Assembly (NCBI GenBank): GCA_022478985.1 | Contig: JAKSZP010009306.1 | Location: forward strand, 1 to 64,000 | DNA: 64,000 nt | DNA from: Massospora cicadina | Taxonomy: Eukaryota > Entomophthoromycota > Entomophthoromycetes > Entomophthorales > Entomophthoraceae | Direction of reading: 5' to 3' | Part shown: positions 12,113 to 23,985 of the stretch, one piece after another | Position numbering within the stretch: position 1 is the stretch's first letter | Layout: every line of letters starts with the position of its first letter | The notes under the pieces: model-generated | Seen by the model: only the letters and a program-made list of their open reading frames with translations | The model's database searches: none | Told to the model about the DNA's origin: nothing | Program-made: the position numbers and the translations under genes

Positions 12113-13620
12113 TTTACCTTGCCCTCTTTAGTTCAATTCTTTATGAATTCTGAGATCCTAGTTGCAGATTCCACCACCGCAGAGGTGGCGAAACCATTTA
12201 AAGCATTAATAGCTGGCCTTAAGGCACTGCCAATTAATTATTCTGAGATTTAAAAACTAAGCAGACATGAAAACTCATGTTGGTTTACTCTCCAATATAC
12301 TGTTAGGCCATGATTGAAAAATTGAGAGATTTAGTAAAAGACATGAATGGAGTTGTTTACTCTGTTACCAATTTATAAGGAGCTTGACTCCTTAAGCAAG
12401 TAACTAAAATTCAGGAATAAATTGTTAAGTATTTAGTAATTTGAAAATAGCACCCTGAAGGCTGACTTTCAGCCCATTAACCATATAGTAGTCTATATGG
12501 AAACAAAGTTACAGGCGGAATGTCGCCGTTTTCATAAAATGCTGAGACAATTTAAGTTGCAATCCAGAAAAATAACCGCCTGGATAGACTGAGTCAAGAC
12601 GGTATGGAAACTCTACCAATGGGACCAAAGATTGGTCCACCATTCTGATTGTTGGTGCTTCAGGGCACTTAAAGGATACAGCAGATAAAACCGTATCACT
12701 CCCCTTCCTGGTGCTAGTAATTTGAAAATTCAAAAGCTCTATTGCTGACCCTCAGCCCTGCAAATGAAAATCAATTACTGGTTAACATTGTTAATTTAAA
12801 AAAGTTAATAAGAATGTGAACATGCGCAAATTTATTGACCTCTTTTGAGACTATCATGGACTGAGCTTCCGAGACTCCCAAAGTGACAGTGGTCATGAAC
12901 GCGTTAGACTCTGTAAGTAAGGAGTTAGTTATGCGTAAATTGAAAAAGGCTGACATGTCCTACCCTTAAGCTAAAGACCTTATTATCAAGTAATTAGCAG
13001 GTGGTGAAAGGATGACTACTTGGAAGATTGAATTCACTAAACATCTTGTTTAAAAAAGATGAAACTATTCAAACATTTTAAAACATATACTTGGAGGCGC
13101 AGACGCTATTTGAGGCTAATGTTAAATAATTTTGACTTCTAAATTGCCTCCGCCACCCCTATGAACCCTATAAGAATATGTATAGGGTGTTAATACCAGT
13201 ATTCATTAAGGAGACTGATATGACCCATATGGTTAATTATCTCAGTCGTTGTGGTCTCTTTAAAAAGCCTAAATTAAAGTCAGCGAGAGCCTTGAGAACC
13301 ACAACCATGAGCCATCTCCACTAAAGAAGAATTATCTCAGCCCTCAGGGCCTTGTATTGATCGATCTGACCTTACCTAAGTCAGCTGTTAATACTGTAAG
13401 AACTTGGGACGCTATACAAATCACTGCTAAGAATAAGTTTTAGAACCAAGTTTCAGTTAGTATAACCGTTGCATGAAAAAGATTTGGGAAAAGGCAGGAC
13501 AGATAAAAAAGGGTTTTCTACCTCCTCCCCATCAAGAAAAATTACAAGCGAAAAAATCTTTAACTTAAGTTTTCATCCAGCGGAAGACCATATATTTCAT
13601 ATTATTTCTGGCGGATCATC
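12113..13620 (+). pseudogene. Ty3-4 gag remnant
   Basis: Structural polyprotein region between the primer site and protease. Plus-strand pieces at about 13095-13280 include a YLEAQTLFEANVK segment and LRHPYEPYKN, compatible with capsid but not diagnostic. No intact zinc knuckle was found. Minus-strand open frames at 12509-12956 are shadows. Confidence 0.55.
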
Positions 13621-14640
13621 AAGTATATATTTATGATTTGGTACTTAAGCCTAGTTGCTCTTAGAGAGAAAGGCGAGCTGGCAATAGAATTAGTACCAAC
13701 TCCTTATGTACAACAACTAGAGAAAAAAGAAATCTCAGTTGAAATTAGTGACGTCCTCAAATTTCAGGGCGTTCAAGTGGCGATACCTATTGAGGTTCTA
13801 AGAAATCTAGTCCTTTAATAGGTGAGGATATTTAGAATTGTTTAGATCAAGAAGATACCTTGGAGGTCCATACAGTTAACACTTTTAATGTTTACTTCTC
13901 CAATTACACTTATATTTTAATTTAAACTAAACAAATTAAAGTTCAGAGCTATTGAGGATAATGGAGCACCAGTGAATATTGTCTAACAAGCTGGTTAAAA
14001 GACTAGGCCTCGCGCCAGATCTAAATTACTGGAGATTATATGATATGGCAAGATTTCATACCACTACATTGTAAGGAGCCTACAATACTCTGCACCTGTG
14101 GTTTGGTTCCTTAGTACTATCTTCTTCAGCCATTGTTTTTGCAAACCAGAAGTATGAATTTCTTCTCAAAACCTCTTATAGTAGAACATATGGAGTCAAG
14201 GCTGATTTTAAAGAAACATGCTAGAGATTGTGGGTCAGAAACTTCCACTATCTTATCGTTAGAAAGATAGGATCCCCACTCCTATAAATATAGGCGGAGT
14301 TAAACTTGCTTTTTTAAATGGATTAGTGTCATTAAGTATCAGCAGATGTGAAGCCATACCCATCGTTTACACAACTAGATTGTGGAACATAAAAGTATTC
14401 CGCTACACGTTAACCATATCCTGACCATTCTGGTGGGCCACCAAGCTATTGTGGTAACTAAAATCAATTAAAAAATCCCCAGAGGTTCTATACCTAAATT
14501 TTCGCTTGTTTCTTGATCTAAATCAAAACTAGTTGCTGCGCTGGCGATTATCTTTCCCAAACCTGGCGAAACTAAAATAAAGCACGTGTATCTATATGTC
14601 TACACTATTTTGATTCAATGATATCACCTGATTACGTTTG
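13621..14640 (+). pseudogene. Ty3-4 protease and linker remnant
   Basis: Around 13940-13985 the frame gives AIEDNGAPVNIV, the aspartic protease active site in the form DNGA rather than DTGA, followed by the PVNIV context shared with Ty3-2 and Ty3-5. A 61-residue open frame at 13633-13818 (ending QVAIPIEVLRNL) just upstream corresponds to the VAIPVEKI segment of Ty3-5 at about 21515. The linker downstream, about 14000-14640, is decayed. Confidence 0.7.
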
Positions 14641-15199
14641 TACATATGCTACCAGTTGAAGAAGTGCAGAACATACATGAGTTTGGTTAACTTAATGAAT
14701 TAGGACTTAGTGATAACAATGATCAATCTTTTTGCTCTTTGATACCTCAAAAACCTATTCAAGTTAACTGAGATGGAGAAGGATCAGGCACTGGCCCTTT
14801 TTTGAAAAGTATAGTTGTCTTCTTGCGAAAGATAACTTTAGATTTGGGTTGTGCACAAGATGTGTTACATCATAATAAAACTGGCAATCATCTGCGTATA
14901 AGCCATCATCTGATTAGGTTTTCCAAGGTGATGGATGAAGTCATTAATACTGAAATTAATCAGCTTAACATCACGGGATGTCAGTCCCTCTAAGGGTCCT
15001 TGGTCCTCACCAGTGCTACTTATTAAGAAAAAAGATGGCTTTATTTAGGTAGTAATAGACTACCGCAAGCTCAACAATATTACTAAAAAGAAATTTTCAT
15101 CCTTTACCACAGATCAATCTTATTCTAGACTTATTGAGTGTAGAGCAATATATTTCAGCATTAGATTTAATTTTATGGTTATTGGAAGATGAGCTGCAT
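14641..15199 (+). pseudogene. Ty3-4 reverse transcriptase, first part
   Basis: N-terminal RT with LDLGCAQDVLHHN near 14834-14872 (parallel to the DLGCAQGVVHQ context of Ty3-5), SPVLLIKKKDGF at about 15010-15045, VVIDYRKLNNITKKK at about 15047-15090 (fingers) and ISALDL at about 15155 (motif A). The frame then ends in the GO-1 insertion. The downstream half resumes at 17135. Confidence 0.82.
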
Positions 15200-17134
15200 A
15201 TAATTTTCTTTCTGCTAGGAGTAACTTTTGAGAAATTTTAATTAAAAAAGTAAAAAGAGACTAACTAGCCTACGCTGAAATCCCCATTCACTCCCCAATG
15301 ACCTCAGATTCTCTGCTGTCTGCTCCCATGTGGGGCACCGGCGAAAACCCCACCCAGCATTTTACATGACTGTAAACGTGCTTGGACTGGCCTGTGCAGT
15401 CACACTAAATCATGTGGCTGTTTCATTACGCCCAAGGATCTCGCCATCCACCTGATATGTGTTCAGGCAGTGCCTCACATCCTCATCGTTCTCCCTCAAT
15501 CCCAGATGCATTTTATCCTTTGGTTCTAATATGGACCTTATTCCCATACGCAAAGAAAGACATTATTAATTTATCCCAGGCAGTGATACTGCCAGCCAGT
15601 TTGATATATTTCACCCCTACAAGGGGCATTTTGATCTAGGCTTCACTTGTGAAGCTGACGCCACCACTGTGGCCACCTTTCTCCTAGTTTTCCAGGGCAC
15701 CCCTATCCCCACAACGTGTACCCAGCTCCCCATTGACAATACTATGGTGGGTCAATTTGCAGGGTTGCCCATGCACCTCCCCCTCAGTGCTCCATCAGGA
15801 GTTGGTGGAAAGTTTGGCAGCGTATGGCTCCAATCCCATCCTTCAGTTTGTGGTCCCCAATGGGGCCGCTCGCCTCACTGGGCCTCAGGCATTTGCCACA
15901 ATTAACCCATATTGCAATAAAGTTGCTTGAAAACCCCCCGCACTGTCATTCCCTCTGCCCCCAACACCCATTCTGGGCCTACGTCAAGGGCATGCAGACG
16001 ATATGCCCATCCTGCTTCAACATGGATCACCCAAAGTGTAAATGCCACTCTTTTGATACTTTCTCCAAAGCTGCATTGTCTCCATCTGGCCCCAAGTGGT
16101 CACACACTCAACTGCCTTTCTGGATTGGGTTACAATCCTTCCCCCCCTCCCCCAAAGCCTGCTGCTACTATGATTCCAGAAACTGCAAATCAGCCCTCTC
16201 CTTAGTCCAGTGCCACCTGCACCTCAGTTAAACAAGAATTAGCTTTGACAACAGTTTGTTCCCACGTTATTCTTTAGTCTCTAGCAATAGCTTATCAATT
16301 CATTAGCCCTGATTTTCATTACAACTTAAATCAATGGAATTCATTCTATGAAACTGATAAAATGGGCAATGTAATTGAAGACTCAAATACCCAAATAAAA
16401 TATTTTGCACAGGTATAGCACCCCATTCAGATCACTTGGCGTTTTTATGCCCCCTAGCAAAACGCCTCTGTGTTCCGCTCAGACCACCAGCTCGCTGTTG
16501 CTGCAGCCAAAAACCAATATAACACCCCCATCCATGAGATAGCCAATTTGTCAGTAGCGATACTTGCCAAGGGTCTCCCTCCTCCCATTATTGCTCCAAT
16601 CATAGCCCTTCAGGGCAAACTTAACATCCTAAAACTCCACAAACCAGAAAATGCCACCATTCAGAAAGTTGCTATCGCTTCACAGTTTAATAAAAACCAC
16701 CCGCACCACCATAGCTTTATTATCCCAGCACCCTTACATCTGCCTTCATGTGGAAAACTGTTTTTCCAAATACCTAGGTACAGTTTTTGATGCAAGTAAT
16801 TTTGACGACCTGATGACCATCAGCCAACTTGTTTTCATGTCGCTGATCACCCCACACCATTGCTCTCCTCCTTGGCCTACAAACTTACCTATGAGGCGGA
16901 ATCTGATACCAAGGATGAGCCACCTGATCCCCTTTCCTCTTCTGCCATGGTGGGTTGAGAAACTTGTTGCTATCCCACCAGGTTGGTTGTATTCTCGTTA
17001 AGGTTGTGTTTCACCTGCACTTTTTGGGCGGTCAATTATTCTTTTCAGCAAGGTTTGTTCATTCATTTTTTAGCTCTTTGAGCTTTGGTAATTCCTGTTA
17101 CCCTGGTCAGCATACCTCGAATATATTTAAATAA
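15200..17134 (+). mobile_element. GO-1, ORF1-only non-LTR retroposon
   Basis: A block of about 1.9 kb with base composition unlike its surroundings (C-rich on the plus strand), inserted in the RT of Ty3-4. It carries one long decayed reading frame homologous to LINE ORF1 and no endonuclease or RT. It ends in the LINE-type 3' tail at about 17091-17134. Its C-terminal coding part and 3' UTR also occur in GO-2, so this is a family and not a truncated LINE. The 5' edge is uncertain (15200-15265). A possible decayed target duplication pairs about 15185-15199 with about 17135-17149. Confidence 0.75.
15400..17001 (+). pseudogene. GO-1 ORF1-like gag protein with CCHC zinc knuckle
   Basis: The protein would be an RNA-binding gag. 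Reading across frames: a FDLGFTCEADATTVATFLLV region (about 15630-15690), similar to the LINE ORF1 stretch WLDLGFESKKAADEAAVVRV, then HPFWAYV and a complete zinc knuckle CPSCFNMDHPKCKC (C-x2-C-x4-H-x4-C, Cys codons at 16004, 16013 and 16043, His at 16028). A proline-rich linker follows, then a second conserved domain with SDHQLAVAAA (about 16480) and SVAILAKGLPPP, and an acidic C-terminus with YEAESDTKDEPPDP (about 16890-16930). The last two are shared with GO-2. Multiple frameshifts. Overlapping open frames at 15669-16231 are pieces of this one gene. Confidence 0.7.
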
Positions 17135-17640
17135 GAAAGATCAGTTTACTCAAGGAGGAGCAGGAAAATGCGCTATAATTACGGCCCAGGGTCTCTACCA
17201 GCCTACCATTGTGCCACAGGGCTGTGCAACTCGCCTGCGACCTTTCAAAGGGCTATAGATGGTATACTTAGTGATTTTAAAAAAACACTGCATAATCTTT
17301 TATTTATACAATATTAAAGTTTTTTACATAACGTTTACAGATTAACTACAACATCTGGGAAAGGTTTTCCGTCATTTTTTAGGCTGATCTTAAGATAAAA
17401 CCTCGTAAGTGCAATTTTCTGTGAACAGATTGAATATTCTGGGTTATCATTGATAAACATGGCTTGTGGCCCCAGCTGGCAATTGTTGAAGCAATTGAAT
17501 GCATAGCGCGGCTGAATAACAAGCGTAGCGTTAGAATGCTCCTTGGAATGACTGACTATTATCGCTGATTTATAAAGAATTTCAGCAAGATAGTTGAGCC
17601 ATTATTTTCACTTTCTCAGGAATGGAGTATACTATGAATT
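17135..17640 (+). pseudogene. Ty3-4 reverse transcriptase, second part
   Basis: Continues the RT after GO-1: GLYQPTIVPQGC at about 17191-17226 and the frame-shifted ATFQRAIDG segment (motif B region). The catalytic box is degraded to YLYN (about 17305), where Ty3-5 has YLDD. A KIKPRKCNF thumb segment lies near 17392-17420 and an LGMTDYYR-FI connection at about 17541-17580. Stops and the lost Asp residues make it dead. Confidence 0.78.
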
Positions 17641-18090
17641 AATATAACTTGTCAGCTAGCCTTTAATATACTCAGACTTTACCTTACTCAAGTACCCCTT
17701 AATTCACTTTAATTTTGAAAATTGATTATTATCCAAATGGATGATTCTTTCACGCTATTTTGGTGTAATTTCAAAATTAATCTAAAGGATTTGAACACCC
17801 TTTACTTATTGCATTCAAAAGTTAGATCTTCCTGAGAGAAGCTATACAGGAACTGAGAAGTAGTGCTTATTGGTTATTTACGTTTGTAAACAACTTTGGG
17901 TTTAAAATCAAAGCGTGTACTTTATGGTAGTAACGGATAACGCCTCTCTCCATTAATTACAACAGTTGAAAGAATTTGAAGGAAGATTAGCCTTCTGGGC
18001 CTTGAGATTGAAGGCTTATGATTCTGAAATCCAACATCTGCCAACGTAAAACATCAAAATGCTAATGGGCTATCCAGACTGTCTATGGTC
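17641..18090 (+). pseudogene. Ty3-4 RNase H remnant
   Basis: RNase H with a degraded N-terminus (17700-17840), the E-(K)-CLLVIYVCKQL helix near 17852-17890, and VVTDNASLH followed by LQQLKEFEGRLAFWAL at about 17927-18010 (the TDHASL box and conserved RLARW). The tail is KAYDSEIQHLP. Broken by stops. Confidence 0.8.
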
Positions 18091-18291
18091 CCTTAGTGGC
18101 CTTGTGGCTGATGAACTATTTGCTAAAATGCTGAATTATGGTTGTGACAATGAACTGGTGGAAGTTTAACAGTCTATAGAAAAATTGAGAATAAATACAA
18201 ATTCTGAAAATGATAAATTATATAGATCACAAATGAGCTTAACTTTTAGATGACCCAGCCATAAGATTAAACTTATATTATTATTGGGGCC
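18091..18291 (+). pseudogene. Ty3-4 integrase, N-terminal piece
   Basis: Linker between RNase H and the integrase zinc finger. It stops at the GGGCC target site of Ty3-5 (18287-18291). The zinc finger continues at 25622 with GHGD and later CKECQ. No domain is complete on this side. Confidence 0.65.
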
Positions 18292-18771
18292 TATTGGGAA
18301 GTTGATATGACTTGACGATATGCTACCCATATTGGCAGATCGGAGGGAGATTGAGACAAGTCTCAAGATTTACAAAAAAGAGATATTTGAATTATAACTG
18401 AGCAAAATGAGGACATTCAGCAAATCGAAAGGAATTATACCAAGATTTGATACAAACGAGGGTAATTCAAAAAAGGAAGAAGAATAGAAGATTACCAAGC
18501 TGAGGATGCATCCAGCTGAGGAACCAAGGTATAAAGAGTCTCATGGAAGTTTAAAAGGGGATAGTCTTTTTATGAGGAAATAGAGCGCAGAAAGGTCTGC
18601 GAGTTATATTAAAAACTAAGGTAGAAATAAGGGGCGATAGCTCCATATATTTTATCAAGTTTTATTAAAAGAATCGGCAATCCTCATATTGTTTGATTTG
18701 TTTGCTCAGTGGCTAATACCCTGTGCAAATCCAACTTGGTGGAAGAAGACCCAGATGCTGAGAAATTAACA
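18292..18771 (+). repeat. Ty3-5 5' LTR
   Basis: Starts TATTGGGAAGTTGATAT (3' copy TGTCAGGAAGTTGATAT) and ends GAGAAATTAACA. Closely similar to 25140-25621 over its full length. Confidence 0.9.
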
Positions 18772-18772
18772 G

Positions 18773-18790
18773 TGGTGCTCAATACAGGGG
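18773..18790 (+). other. Ty3-5 primer binding site
   Basis: TGGTGCTCAATACAGGGG, one base after the LTR. It has one mismatch to the window consensus. Confidence 0.88.
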
Positions 18791-21300
18791 GCCACTTAGA
18801 AACTATAGCTGATAAAACACAATGATGAGTCCTCATTTGATCTGACATAACCTGATTGGATTCTGAGCACGGTATGCTGAAGAAGCCCAGGAGGCACTTA
18901 ATCCTGAACCAACATTATTTACTGTTACCAAACCAGGGTATGATGAAGTTATGATTAATTTTAAATTTGAGAATTTCCCAGAGCTGACGACTAACCAACA
19001 AGGACACTATACAAGTGTGACTACCCAACAATTGATAAATATCATAGACTTGCTGTTGCACAGATATCGCCTATACAAGGATGAGACTGGGGAAAATGCC
19101 CTGAGTCTGTTCTATAACCAACGCGATTAAGAGAATTGATACACAATGTTCATGTCTTATTTGGATGCAACTACTATGGGGTTAGTTCGCTGCCTTGATA
19201 CTCATGGAATTGAGGAATATTTAGTTGCTTATGTGCAACCATTGATTCGCCAGCTACTGCATGTTCTGGCTCGCCATAATATTGAAATTGAAGATGTATT
19301 GCAGTTTGCACAAGCACAACAGCAAAATAATCGCCTCCTGATTGACTGCCTCAATCATTCGAATTTGGAAATACAAGGGGCACTGGCACAGATGGATCAA
19401 CGTGTTGGGGATGTTCGCCATTGATTGGAAATTTTAGTACCACAGTTAAACTCATAATTACCTCGAGTAATAAGGGAACTGCTGGAAAAGCATGGCTTAT
19501 CAACGGAGTGGATTCAGGATGTAACAACCTTGGGGGATAATACTGAGCACTGTATGATGGAGATAGCCAATTGGCAGAGGCTCTTGAACCTGTGATTGTT
19601 CAGCTCAAGGAAAGAATGACCCTAATGGAACAGCAAGTGATGGCCCAAGTTGAAACTCTATTGAAAGAAGTAGTCCAACTCCATATGGAATGAATAGCCA
19701 GCGAATGACAGATAACACGCTTATCATTTGGTAATGTCTCCTGAGTATCTCCAGCTTATTCATCGAGTTACACAGCTGGAAGTCATTAGTCAGGTTGAGC
19801 GCCAATGAGCCTTCCCTCTCCATATTGGTGAGACAAGAGAGTATGAAGACATGCAAGGGCGCCTTGATACCCTTCAATGGGCCAATGAGGAATCGGTGCA
19901 GGAATGATCCTACCTTATTAACCTAATAAACAATGCCAACCAGCAAGCAGAAAACGCAAGCCAACAGCAAACCCTCCTGCAGAATATAATTAAGGAAGTT
20001 CTTTCATAATTACAAACTATGGAACAAACACTGAATGAGGAAAGAGAATTTCACGTGGATTTGCAACAGCAGTATGAAGCGCTGCAACAGGAATATCAGG
20101 ATGGACAGTGTAAATGTTATTCAGTTAAAGTGGAAAAGCTTATTAACCAACAGTTTTCGGGGTGTACCAGAGCTGGGGGAATGGGACAGTTAGTGGTGAC
20201 TTGGGGGAAGAATATTATGAATCAGCAAATGAGTATCCATTGGGTGATACAATGGACCCCCCGCGTGACACCACTTCTTCCAATTCTATTTTGATGGGTT
20301 CAAGATCATCCGGCTGGTGGTATGATAATGCACCAAATTATGGTTCCCATAGTCACTCAAAAAACAATTCACCTGCCCATTGCAGCAGAACCCTAGAGCC
20401 AAGCGAATTCATTCATATCAAAAAATTACCTCCTTTCAGCTGTAATGGAAACCTACATGGTTACTTTAAATGTTTTGAATTCGCTGTGGAAGGGGCTACT
20501 GATAAACAAAAAGCAAATTTGTTGCTTTCCGCTTTAGATGTGTAAAGCGCTGATCAAGTGACCTGCTATCTTCCAAATAGATCAGTGTCTTATGCACAAA
20601 AAAAGAAAACATTATCCAGCTGTTTGGAGGCGCAAACAAGATGTCTCAATGGAAAGCTGAATTTATGACAATACAGTTTTACCAAAATGAAACCCTGTAG
20701 AATTTGCAATGTGGTTTTCTGGCGTAACACGTTCTACTTGGGGCTAGTATTTTAACCACTGAGGATGTAGATATAGTGATTACGGCAGCGGTCAAACCAT
20801 ATTGGTAACTATATAATGCTATGTCTCATGTGTTGGTCGGTGATACTGGTCTAATTTAAATTATGAATGCATTACATTGACTCTCCACCATGAACATCGC
20901 CCCCAACGTAGCTAAAAACCTCCGTTGCCTCCGCTCCATCCCTTTCTGAATATAGGCCGCAGTGACTGAGTTATCAGCTCCTGGAACATATTCATCCATC
21001 GTATGAGTCAGTAGACCCTTTCTGGCCTGTATACGCTTCACCTGTTTGACCGCAATCCTGGAACCTTACAGGAAATCTTCAACCTAGTCCTTTTGGTCCA
21101 AATTATATACATACACCTTTTATGAACACTTGCTTCCAGTGCGGACAAAGAGGGTATTATGCAGCCAATTGCCCTAGCAAACCACAAGTGTACGCAATGC
21201 CAACTAAGATAATTGAGTAGAGAAAAACTTGAGCAGAGTAGAGATGGAACGCTCTACCTCCGCTAAGTCCAATTCATATTCCCAGAAAATTGCCAAACAA
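18791..21300 (+). pseudogene. Ty3-5 gag with long coiled-coil N-terminus
   Basis: Structural polyprotein. The first about 1.6 kb (18800-20400) can be read across frames as Gln/Glu/Leu-rich helical sequence such as LQFAQAQQQNN and LQQQYEALQQEYQDG, which suggests coiled coil. It leads into the capsid-like segment LPPFSCNGNLHGYFKCFEFA at about 20430-20480. The nucleocapsid knuckle near 21128-21175 reads CFQCGQRGYYAANC: the C-x2-C and last Cys are present but the His is Tyr (CAT to TAT, one transition). Frames at 19146-19424, 20019-20294 and 20162-20545 are its pieces. The N-terminal extension is longer than in the other elements here. Confidence 0.78.
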
Positions 21301-21335
21301 CTTTCTGAGTAGAAATCAAACCTCAATCGGATGAT

Positions 21336-22500
21336 TTGTTATACCAGCAGCTTTCATTGGATACCCTTGCTTCCACTTCCAAGAGTAAGAGTTTACCCAA
21401 TCAGGCTAAGTTCCGCCAAGACATGCAGAAGCTATATGCATGGCAGATCCTGGAACAGACTGGCACCAGCAACGCGGATTCTTCACCGAACGTTGCTCCT
21501 TTAGTAGGGGTTAATGTAGCTATTCCAGTGGAGAAAATCGCTAGTTCATATCCTCAGGTCAGCAAGGGTATTTCTTCCTTCTTAAGTAACACAAAGCCAT
21601 TGAACGTACAAGTAATAAACACTGATGGTTCTTCTAACTCAGGATGTATTTATTGTGAAATATTTGTTCAAAATAAAAAAATCCGCGCTATCATAGAGAT
21701 GGGAGCACCTGTGAACATAGTCTTTACCCGATTAGTGGCTAACCTTATGATGAAATTGGATGTGGACTATCGAGTAGTATACGGGACCACAGAGATGCAT
21801 AGCACTGTGTCAGAAGGAGCATATAGCGCGTTGCCTCTATGATTCAGGTCAGTCCAGGTGTCTTCCAGAGGTGGTTTTGCCAAATAACCACTACAATATG
21901 TTAATTGGAGCGGCTTTCATGAGGAAATTTGGCATTGTGATAATTATGGCGGAAGAAACCCTTACTATGTCTAGCCAGCAGATTCCAGTAAATTTTTCCT
22001 CTGGTATAATCCCAATAGAACCAGTCCACTCTGGTCAAATCAATCTAGCATACAGTGACGGAGTGATTCCTGTTTGCTACCAGTGACTGAGTCAGTGGAA
22101 CAAGATCCTCCCTAACCAGATATATTAGTACAAAGGAATCCCACTTTGAGCAACGCGCGCTTTAAGCCTATTGTCTGGACACCAGAGCATATAGGGACTG
22201 GGCTTGAAATCAAAGTTCCTAAAGGGCTTTATGGAGAAATTCTGGCGCCTCATCAGCACTTGCAGCTTGAACCAAACGTGGCTCCAGGGTTACTGCTTCA
22301 TGGGAAAGGGGAGGTGAAGGTGCTGCTCACGAACATACAGAAGGAGACAATGATGATCCAGTGGCACCAAGTGGTGGCTTACCTACACTTCGTCCTTATA
22401 GGGGAAGATCGTCATATTCATGACTTTAGAACATGGGAAATCTCAGACTACTGGCTCACTCCTCGTTCAGCGTAATGACCGTAGTTCTGTGGGAAGTGCT
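21336..22500 (+). pseudogene. Ty3-5 protease and linker
   Basis: A 168-residue open frame (21336-21842) carries VAIPVEKIA and then the protease flap and active-site region AIIEMGAPVNIVFTRLV at about 21690-21740. The catalytic DTGA is replaced by EMGA, so the enzyme would be inactive. The second protease half is in the next frame (21871-22086: NHYNMLIGAAFMRKF, the usual YDMLLGMDFL-like segment). A 109-residue frame (22146-22475) gives the pre-RT linker with VAPGLLLHGKGEV. Two frame breaks separate the three pieces. Confidence 0.82.
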
Positions 22501-22509
22501 CATGGGATT

Positions 22510-23347
22510 ATAGGTGGATCAGCAAGATAAGGCTATGGCATTATTTGAAAAGTATCGGGATATTTTCACAAATAACAATCATGACTTGGGGTGCGCTCAA
22601 GGGGTGGTACATCAGATTGATCTGGGGGATCACTTTCCAATTTGTTTGCATCCTATTAGACGTTCTTAAGCAGTGGAAGAGGTTGTCTACAACAAAGTGG
22701 ATAAACTTATTGAGTAAGGAATGCTATAGCCATCAAACAATCCGTGGGCATCACCTGTGCTCATTGTAAAGAAAAAGGATGGCTCAAATTGGGTGGTTAT
22801 TAACTATCGTAAACTCAATAAAATAATGAAGAAGGATTCTTATCCTCTTCCATGGATTGATGGTGCATTAGACATATTGGGTGGGGCGGATTATTTTTCC
22901 GCCATGGATCTGATCTTGAGGTACTGGCAGATCGAATTGCCATTAACAGAATGGGAGAAACGTGCAATCATCACCTCAAGAGGGTTGTTCCAGCCAACGA
23001 GCATGCTGCAAGTATTGTGTAATGCTCCAGCTATGTTCCAGCATGCCATGGATATGATTTTAGGTTATTTATTGCTGTCCTGCGTCTTAGTTTACCTTGA
23101 CGACATCAATGTGCCTTTGCAGATGTTTACAGAGCATCTGGCCCACTTGAAGCAAGTGTTTCAGCGCCTTGCTGCCTCTAATATCAAAATTAAGCCTCGA
23201 AAGTGCCATTTTTTTAAAGAGCAATTGGAATGCCTCAGGTTTGTTGTGGATTCAAATGGTCTTAAACCACAGATGGCTAAAGTGGAAGTGATAGGCAAGA
23301 TGACTTGGACAGGCTATAAGCGGGACATTCAGTTATTTCTGGGATAG
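22510..23347 (+). pseudogene. Ty3-5 reverse transcriptase, nearly intact
   Basis: RT domain. The 196-residue frame 22757-23347 contains VKKKDGSNWVVINYRKLN (fingers), YFSAMDL (motif A, catalytic Asp present), LCNAPAMFQHAMD (motif B), CVLVYLDDINV (motif C with both catalytic Asp, about 23081-23113) and the thumb segment NIKIKPRKCHFF. The upstream part (22545-22750) is frame-shifted. Odd changes include LILRYW for the usual LASGYW and QVLCN for GLCN. This is the only RT seen here that keeps YLDD. Confidence 0.9.
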
Positions 23348-23985
23348 TTGGGTATTATTGACGGTTCATTCCCAATTTCAGCTGCATCAGGGCCCCACTT
23401 TTCGAGTTATCAAAGAAAAACGCTTCTTTTAATTGGATAGAACAATGCCAGAACGCTTTCAATGTATTGCGTACCGCGTTAGCAAGTGCACCCATTTTGC
23501 AATACCACAACTTCAACAAACAGTTTATAGTACAAATGGATGTATCCCTCGCTGCTATTGTGGCAGTATTATCTCAGAAGGATGATGACGGCGTGGAACA
23601 TCCTGTCACATTCTGTAGTTGAAGCTTGTACTGTCATGAACAAAACTACACCGTAACTGAGCAGGAGTGTTTAGCTGTGATCTATGCTTACAAACAATTT
23701 TGGGTATATTTGCATGGAATAAATTTCAAGTAGTGATGGATCACACCTCCTTGTGCTGGCTACAGAATCTGAGTGAACCAGAAGGATGGCTTGCACGTTG
23801 TGCTCTGAAGCTGCAAGCATATAATTCCATGATTTTACATCAACCTGAGGCAAAACATCAAAACGCGGATTGTCTATCTCAATTGCCCACAGTCACTATC
23901 ACAATGGATCTAGCTGATATAATGTACCTAAAAGATGGTGGCGAAAAAACCAGGATGAGCCGCTGCAGGTGATCAAGGTGTTGGA
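23348..23985 (+). pseudogene. Ty3-5 RNase H
   Basis: Reads QFIVQMDVSLAAIVAVLSQ (first catalytic Asp, about 23520-23575), HEQNYTVTEQECLAVIYAYK (catalytic Glu, about 23635-23690) and, after a frameshift near 23700, FQVVMDHTSLCWLQNL (23725-23775) and WLARCALKLQAY. A stop (TGA, about 23621) interrupts the FCS-SLY segment. The domain is otherwise well preserved. Confidence 0.87.

Noticed and set aside
15824..16231. A separate 135-residue protein gene.
   Set aside because: It is one frame of the decayed GO-1 ORF; the zinc knuckle in it matches the LINE ORF1 position.
15185..17149. A firm target duplication for GO-1.
   Set aside because: The candidate pair matches only with a gap and about 11 of 15 bases, so it is mentioned as possible, not claimed.
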